NCBI RefSeq assembly: GCF_024139115.2
Contig: NC_085140.1
Location: 50,493,907-50,557,906 of the forward strand
Length of the DNA: 64,000 bases
Source of the DNA: Armigeres subalbatus
Lineage: Eukaryota > Arthropoda > Insecta > Diptera > Culicidae
Direction of reading: 5' to 3'
The translations under genes and the position numbers were made by a program. The notes beneath the pieces are model-generated. The model was not told where the DNA came from, made no database searches, and saw only the letters and a list, made by a program, of their open reading frames with translations. Below are positions 57,325 to 64,000 of this stretch, in pieces (the first letter of the stretch is position 1; the number at the start of each line of letters is the position of its first letter).

Positions 57325-59206
57325 TCATTTCATTTATTTAGTTTACATCTAAACAGATAACACTGAATCAACAATTTGACGCCACAATACACGGTTCGAG
57401 GCCGCATCTCTCCATATTCGAATACGCCCCACGCTCGCCAAGTCGTTTTGCACCTGGTCTGCCCATCTCGCTCGCTGCGCTCCACGCCGTCTCGTACCTG
57501 CCGGATCGGAAGCGAACACCATCTTTGCAGGGTTGCTGTCCGGCATTCTTGCAACATGTCCTGCCCATCGTACCCTCCGGCTTTAGCTACCTTCTGGATA
57601 CTGGGTTCGCCGTAGAGTTGGGCGAGCTCATGGTTCATTCTTCGCCGCCACACACCGTCTTCTTGCACACCGCCAAAGATGGTCCTAAGCACCCGTCTCT
57701 CGAATACTCCGAGTGCTTGCAAGTCCTCCTCGAGCATTGTCCATGTTTCATGTCCGTAGAGGACAACCGGTCTTATAAGCGTCTTGTATATGACACATTT
57801 GGTGCGGTGGCGAATCTTTTTCGACCGCAGTTTCTTCTGGAGCCCGTAGTAGGCCCGACTTCCACAGATGATGCGCCTTCGTATTTCACGACTAACATTG
57901 TTGTCAGCCGTTAGCAAGGATCCGAGGTAGACGAATTCCTCGACCACCTCGAAGGTATCCCCGTCTATCGTAACACTGCTTCCCAGGCGGGCCCTGTCAC
58001 GCTCGGTTCCGCCCACAAGCATGTACTTTGTCTTTGACGCATTCACCACCAGTCCAACTTTTGTTGCTTCACGTTTCAGGTGCGGTACAGTTCTGCCACC
58101 TTTGCAAATGCTCGGCCGACAATGTCCATGTCATCTGCGAAGCAAATAAATTGACTGGATCTGTTGAAAATCGTACCCCGGCTGTTACACCCGGCTCTCC
58201 GCATGACACCTTCTAGCGCAATGTTGAACAACAGGCACGAAAGTCCATCACCTTGCCTTAGTCCCCGGCGCGATTCGAACGAACTGGAGTGTTCGCCCGA
58301 AATCTTCACACAGTTTTGCACACCATCCACCGTTGCTTTGATCAGTCTGGTAAGCTTCCCAGGGAATTTGTTCTCGTCCATAATTTTCCATAGCTCTACG
58401 CGTCTATACTGTCGTATGCCGCCTTGAAATCAACGAACAGATGGTGCGTTGGGACCTGGTATTCACGGCATTTTTGAAGGATTTGCCGTACAGTAAAGAT
58501 CTGGTCCGTTATCGAGCGGCCGTCAACGAAGCCGGCTTGATAACTTCCCACGAACTCGTTCACTAATGGTGACAGACGACGGAAGATGATCTGGGATATC
58601 ACTTTGTAGGCGGCATTGAGGATGGTGATCGCTCGAAAGTTCTCACACTCCAGTTTGTCGCCTTTCTTGTAGATGGGGCATATAACCCCTTCCTTCCACT
58701 CCTCCGGTAGCTGTTCGGTTTCCTAGGTTCTGACTATCAGTTTGTGCAGGCAAGTGACCAGCTTTTCCGGGGCCATCTTGATGAGCTCAGCTCCGATACC
58801 ATCCTTACCAGCTGCTTTATTGGTCTTTAGCTGTTGAATGGCATCTTTAACTTCCCTCAAGGTGGGGGCTGGTTGGCTTCCATCGTCCGCTGAACTGACG
58901 ACGTCATCTCCTCCGCTGCCTTGACTTTCACTGCCTGTACTCTCAGCGCCATTCAAATGTTCCTGGTAGTGCTGCTTCCACCTTTCGATCACCACACGTT
59001 CGTCCGTCAAGATGCCCCCATCCTTATCCCAACACATTTCGGCTCGCGGCACGAAGCCTTTGCGGGATGCGTTGAGCTTCTGATAGAACTTGCGTGTATC
59101 TTGAGAACGGCACAGCTGCTCCATCTCCTCGCACTCCGCTTCTTCCAGGCGGCATTTCTTCTCCTGAAAAAGGCGGGTCTGCTGTCTCCGCTTCAGTCTA
59201 TAACGG
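57325..59206 (-). mobile_element. RTE-like element (family A, copy 2), 5'-truncated, with 13-bp target duplication
   Basis: AATTAAACCGGAT lies on both sides (57312-57324 and 59207-59219). On the minus strand the order is RQQTRLFQEKK (5' edge), MEQLCRSQDTRKFYQKLN, LKTNKAAGKDGIGAEL, QAGFVDGRSITDQIF, FKAAYDS, RGLRQGDGLSC, CFADDMDIVG (about 58124-58150), NASKTKYMLVGG, YGHETWTMLEEDL, and a C-terminus with frame change after …VAKAG. Frame changes occur near 58720, 58395, 58078 and 57580. The tail reads AAATAAATGAAATGA. The region shared with 1-767 is nearly the same sequence, in opposite orientation. Confidence 0.9.
57580..58049 (-). pseudogene. Thumb and C-terminal region of RTE-like protein, uninterrupted frame
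   Basis: About 155 codons from 58049 stay open: NASKTKYMLVGGTERDR, DGDTFEVVEEFVYLGSLLTADNNVSREI, SRAYYGLQKKLRSK, RPVVLYGHETWTMLEEDLQALGVFERRVLRTIFGG. A one-base change after VAKAGG then shifts the frame, and the remaining family C-terminus continues in the other frames to about 57370. Confidence 0.75.
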
Positions 59207-59219
59207 AATTAAACCGGAT

Positions 59220-60160
59220 GTCCACCTCAAAACTGCAAATATACCACCAGCGAATAACTACAGTTATGTACATTCTGTACATCTCGATATCTCTCCCTGT
59301 GTCGATGATAGTCGATATTCAAATATTGAGGCCTTTAAACCATCCTTGGACACCATCAAAAATAAGAAATGACATTTGCTTTGTTATTGTTTTCATGGCA
59401 ACGAGCATTTTTCGATCTAGTACTCATTTCAACACTTCTTCCATTTTTCATCCCTTCAAAATCGAAATGTAGAGAGTCGACTGTAGCTGGTTTCGGGATG
59501 CACCACTACATCCATTCATTACATTAAACTCTTTGTTTGTGTTTCCTGTTTCTGCCCTCTTCTCATAAGATAAATTATATATTTCGATTTCGATCTTAGC
59601 AGTAAGGCCGTCTTCAGTTTTTCATTCTCGCCTTGACTAAGTAGACTCTTATTATGAGAAATGGAGACATTCCCCTAAAAATTGCTTAATAATACTCTAT
59701 TTATAATTTCCAGCTGAAAATGTTCCTCCCGGTCATTGGCGTTTCTTAGTTCTGATTCGGTAACAATATTGGTAGCTAACGTGATGAACAACACTGGCAA
59801 CTGTCCATGTTTCTCTAATTTGACCTCTTCCTTCGAATAAAGATGTTGCCGCTTCTTCATTAGCACCAGCATCTTTATTTAGCAGAAAATAATACTTCCA
59901 TCAGGGAGATCCTCATAGAGACTGATTTGAACTTGTTAAATTTTACAATTGCACTCCGCGATTGCTAGCTGGTCAGCACCGAGGAACAATGAGGGTTTAC
60001 AGGATGTATTTATAAATATTTTCAAGGATCATATTCCAACTCGTTCAAGATTCCATCAATGGCTTTAAAGTAACATTAGGGGAAGTCGGTATCTATAACG
60101 TGAAACAAATTATCAAAACTGTTGAAATAATTTCCAGTCAAGTCGAAAGCTGCCAACTGA
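59220..60160. other. No gene seen; a short relic of the palindrome family at 59580-59640
   Basis: 'cagtaaggccgtcttcagtt' at 59600-59619 belongs to the 13316-13544 family. Elsewhere the sequence is AT-rich and non-coding. Confidence 0.45.
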
Positions 60161-60660
60161 AGCAAACAAATTAATGCGAACCGAAAAGAACAAACAAACT
60201 GGGAAACCCATCAATGAACCAAATTGTCCATCCGATCCAACGTCGCCACGCCAAAGTTTGCTCCACACAAGCGTTACGGCCGGTGATTCCTCGCTGTCTG
60301 GTTCGTTTCAGTACTCCACGTGCCTCTTGATTACGCACCAGCCAGCCCCAGCCCCATCCTCATCCAGACTCAACTCATCAACATCATCATCTTCAGCACG
60401 AAACAAGATTAATTGATTTATTCGGTTGATTTGCGGAGGCGCGAAGAAAATTGCCAGCCACTACCGGCTTGTCTGCCAGAGCTTGCGGTCTACGGCCGTG
60501 TAGTCGAGTCGAGCTGAAGAAGGTAAGATAGACAGAGCGAGCGTTCCATCCGATCTACGCGCCATCTACCTTCGACGGAGAATTCGACAGGCGAGCGGAT
60601 TCAACCCAAAGCTTAACCAAATCGAACGAGAGCGATTGGAACGAACGAAGACGGCTGACA
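60161..60660 (+). other. GC-richer unique island with strong splice-donor-like site; possible noncoding first exon
   Basis: The patch is free of repeats. GAAG|GTAAGATAG at 60519-60531 matches the insect 5' splice-site consensus closely (donor G at 60523). TTCAGTACT near 60306 resembles an initiator. The frame 60174-60416 (80 codons, serine-rich C-terminus from a simple CATCAT/TCATCA run) has no domain. A 5' untranslated exon of a host gene is a possibility and not a finding. Confidence 0.25.
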
Positions 60661-61869
60661 CCGGAATATAGGGGAAAGGGCCAATTCGTCATGTGGTTAG
60701 TTTGGCAGTTTCGGCAGCTTCTTGGAAGCAAGTCAATTTCTAACAAAGAAGGACGTGCAACATTTCAAGACCATATACACGAACAACATGACGGGAGCGC
60801 GGTTGAGAACGTTCAATTCTTTGCAGACATTATTTATATATAAGTCAATTGTAGAAATAAAAATGCCAAACATTGTTGTCGAACACCCTATTCTCGTTTG
60901 GTGTTGTTTTTAGTAGAGGAGTTATACGGTTGTTTGATTGGCGTTTATTGGCGGCGGTGGCGCCCTAATCGAAATACGATGGCACGGGAACGAGGCGTGT
61001 GGTGGGTAGCTTCAAAGCTCGTAAATTGGAGGATTTTGAAGCCCGCGGGGAATGAAACACAACACTTTGAGTCGTCGAATTTAGGAAATTGGAGTGGGCC
61101 TACTGTTTACTGAAGGGAGCACACGTGTGCATAAACACGCGCTTGGTACGCATTTCGCTTGGTTGTTTACAATTTCTGACAAGGCGTTGTAAATAATTAC
61201 CAAGGTTACGGATGCTCTCAACGGAGGTAACTGAATATGATTTTGGTAAAATCTCGAAAAACAAATATCTTTAATCAATATTGTATGGATCGACCAGGTA
61301 GTTCGCCAACCACTTGTTTAGGATTATTAACAAAAGCTAACCAAAATCTATTTTGGCAGTACGAAGAGAATGATAACTGACCATTTGCTGAGTGGTTGTA
61401 ACTGCATTATCGTTGTCCGGAATGGGTCCGGAAAATGTGCCACCAAATTGGCTTTTTGGAACTGCACACCAATCGGATTAAATGAAGGCTCACTATGCAA
61501 ACCGGACGGTTTAATGCATTTCGCTAATTTTACAATTACACAGGCCAACCACACAAACCAGAAGCGCACCGTCCATTGGTTTTGTTGATGCATAGCATTT
61601 ATTTTGTGCGATCAAACCGATTCGGATGATATCAAAATATATGAGTGCCCCTCGAAATGAATCGATAATAATTAGCCAGCGTCAAATAGGTCGCAAGAGT
61701 GCAACTGCCAATCGGGCTCTGTGGCCGGGTTGTTGAAAGTTATCAAGAGTAATGTCCGTTAATGGTCACTTGGTCCTAACCGACCTGATATATTTGACTT
61801 CTTTTTCTTTTACTATTTTCCCGAACCCCAACTGGGACATTATCGTCTCGCAACCTTGCTTAGCTTTTT
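60661..61869. other. No recognisable gene
   Basis: Mixed composition. Frames at 61348-61593 (minus) and 61370-61588 (plus) are mutual shadows without domains. Confidence 0.4.
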
Positions 61870-62058
61870 TTTAGAAGTGATGGCGGTCGTTTTGAAGTAC
61901 TCTTCAAGAGTAAAACATGGCTTAAAAATCCGTAAAGATCTTACAAATCCGTAATGGCCAGAACAGCATGCTTCCTATTTCCAAGGGAGTTGAGAATATC
62001 GAACCCACCCACTTCTACCAATGTCCTTTATGGTAACTGAGCTACGGAAAACCCCTCT
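61870..62058 (-). mobile_element. tRNA-derived SINE-like element, family D
   Basis: On the minus strand a head with TTTTCCGTAGCTCAGTTACC (A-box type TAGCTCAGTT) is followed about 40 bases on by GGGTTCGATATTC (B box, second half diverged). A non-tRNA body extends to about 61870. Spacing of the two boxes is tRNA-like. No clear target duplication was seen, so the left border is approximate. Confidence 0.5.
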
Positions 62059-64000
62059 TGTGGTCAAATTAAAATTTCAAATAGTTTTCGATATGAATGA
62101 GCTCGACAACCTCCAGTTTGATTGATCATGATTTTAATGTAATGCGGTTTTCACGAGAGCGGTCCACTCACTGTTCAATAAATAATCGAAAGCTGATTTT
62201 TGTTCTTCTGTTCTATTGTTGTTTTGTGATTTGATAATGTGATAATAAATTAATGCCATCTAACTTATCTGCATCTGACTGCACCGGGGATGGGGGTACT
62301 TAACTTGATAGATCACGGGTATACTATAAAAGTTCGATGAAATAGACGCAGTGGTTCATCCCGAACAAAAAAACTTGATAGATAGTTTAATTATTCACGA
62401 AAACGTCAAATAATATAATGGTACTTACACTAGGTTGGAGTCGTAATCGCGTAACTCTTGTAGATTTATTTTCTCTCACAAATCATTCGATTAGTGTATA
62501 ACCATGTTGCTTACCATATTACCTTTGTTATAAATTATGCGAATTTTTTTTCGGATAGATGTGATTCAATTCTATAGGACTCTCATGTGGGCTACATCAT
62601 AATACCGTGGGAGACCGAAATCCGTTAACCTCAAGAGATATCAATAAATTAAAGGGGATTTAAAGTTTTTATTTACAAATAATTTATCTTATTCTATTTA
62701 TCTACTTGGCAGTAAGCTTTTAGGTCATTGAGATGGAAAGAAGGCTTTGCAACTAAAACAACATAAATCGAAAACAAATCGCCACCCACCAAACGCAGAG
62801 TTTGATTCATTATTTTATCATATTTTTTGTAGTTTTTAATGTGTAAATGCGCAACGCTTTATAAATAAAGGCCTTCTTGCTCCTGTATCAACTTTAACCG
62901 TTTCGTTCGCATTCGTTGCCTATTTTCTAGAGCCGTTTTTACATACTGAGGTGCTTAGGTGTACGGATTTCGATGCCCCGCGGTACACGATGATGACTCA
63001 ACAGTCACACTTGTATGCCGTAAGGTCATTTTGTATTGCGTTCTCGCCTGCAGCAGCAACATACCATTCGAATGTCCATATTCCGAATTCTCACCTCAAT
63101 TCCACTCCAAGCAGCAAGTTCAACTGTCTATCCGATTCCGAAGGCTGAGAGAGCGATCCGTGTCATGCGATTCTCCGTCAGCCAACCGGATCAAACAAGT
63201 TGCTCGGTCGCAAATTTCTGCGCAAAACCGCAATTTCTGCTCCAATTGATACATGTGAAACTGCAAGATCATTGCTCCGCACAAAGATAGATGGCTGTTT
63301 TAAGCAGCACGTAATCGTCACCAGCATATCTTCAAGACGATGACACCGTTCTATGTGGAGCAAACAGGTATTAAGAACACCGGTGGGGACAAATGGCCAA
63401 TCGTGGAAACTTGGCAGTTGCTGAATAGATTTTGAACAAATTAATTGTAAATCTATTTAAATTTGGTGATTTGTCTAAGAAACAAAAAAAATTGCATAAG
63501 TCTACGGAGGAACCTAATGGAGGCGCATGGTTTCACACTCAATTCTCTCACTTTGCAACAGATGCTTGTTCATTGATGAGATCCCCGGAACAGCATATTG
63601 GACCATTATCTCCCCAGTAGCTACATAGTAGCTCAATTACACATCGCTTCGTATATCGACCAACCAGCAGCAGTCGTTCGCCACTGATGATGATTTTCCG
63701 ATGCTGATTCAGATGTGCCGCTTTAGCAATGTTGGTTCGTGGTAGGATTGATTGGTAGAACGTGTGTAAGGCTTCTCTCTGATGATGACGAGCTGGAGGT
63801 CGACGATTTTAATGCTGATTCAAATGCAACCAATTACGTAAGAGAATTCTATGTCACCACCATTGCAGGGTTGTTTGGAATCGTAAACATATTTATTTTG
63901 GATCTACGGAATGGTGTCTTTGAATTCTCTGAGTGTGTGACAAATTAGTGATGAGGTAAGTTTAATTTACGTCGTTGAAAGTAAAAGATTTGATTGTCTT
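62059..64000. other. No defensible gene; unique-looking host DNA
   Basis: TATAAAAG occurs at about 62325 without further promoter support. A GC-richer patch lies at 62940-63300, with three overlapping frames of 60-96 codons and no domain. A frame at 63739-63948 is acidic at its start and also unassigned. Confidence 0.35.

Noticed and set aside
57525..57914. 129-codon plus-strand protein
   Set aside because: It is the antisense shadow of the minus-strand RTE-like coding region.
62318..62332. Core promoter from TATAAAAG
   Set aside because: It is a single motif in AT-rich DNA without initiator, downstream element or transcript evidence.

Overview
The window reads as a repeat-saturated intergenic or intronic stretch of a mosquito genome, most likely Aedes. 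The grounds are two copies of a Feilai-type tRNA-derived SINE, a DD37E (ITmD37E-type) transposase remnant, several RTE-like and jockey-like non-LTR retrotransposon fragments, many hAT-type and TA-flanked non-autonomous elements, and short-period minisatellites. The base composition is AT-rich, with no prokaryotic signals. I found no host protein-coding gene that I can defend. Every recognisable coding segment belongs to a transposable element, and all of them carry frameshifts, stops, deletions or 5' truncations.

Layout. 1-767 is an RTE-like reverse transcriptase fragment. 1653-3348 is a hAT-type element with an 8-bp target duplication, holding a jockey-like remnant and a SINE. 4109-5812 is a decayed ZBED-like hAT transposon, itself hit by a TA-flanked MITE and by a 391-bp insertion carrying a tRNA-like cloverleaf. 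6045-7740 is AT-rich 12-bp-period repeat plus a ~100-bp tandem repeat. 9013-10586 is another hAT-type element with a nested RTE-like insertion. 11405-11555 and 13316-13544 are long palindromes. 17849-19617 is a jockey-like insertion with a 12-bp target duplication and the best coding remnant of the window (388 codons with the FADD box). 19746-20118 is a hAT MITE. 20535-21480 looks like an LTR plus leader. 23078-24675 holds two minisatellites, one split by a TTAA-flanked MITE. 24945-26413 is a second RTE-like pseudogene.

30272-32953 is a 2.7-kb GT-rich decamer/undecamer satellite. 33395-33658 is Feilai copy 1. 38010-40945 is an RTE-like element whose 5' segment is inverted relative to its 3' segment, as twin priming would leave it. 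45565-46625 is two minisatellite arrays in opposite orientation around a foldback element. 46880-50030 is a 2.2-kb 12/24-bp minisatellite between two copies of a foldback MITE. 50723-52312 is a hAT-type element that contains minisatellite and a SINE with a 21-bp target duplication. 52750-55405 is a jockey-like LINE on the minus strand broken by Feilai copy 2 and an 836-bp TA-flanked element. 55405-55830 is the DD37E remnant. 57325-59206 is the minus-strand sister of the element at the left edge. The last 5 kb is mostly single-copy-looking sequence.

The elements do not form a pathway. Their value is as a nested insertion record, because target duplications allow many relative ages to be read directly. 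The GC-richer, apparently unique islands (about 12.0-13.1, 13.95-14.45, 28.1-29.7, 34.0-34.5, 44.0-44.7, 60.2-60.7 and 62.9-63.3 kb) are where host regulatory DNA or unseen exons would lie.
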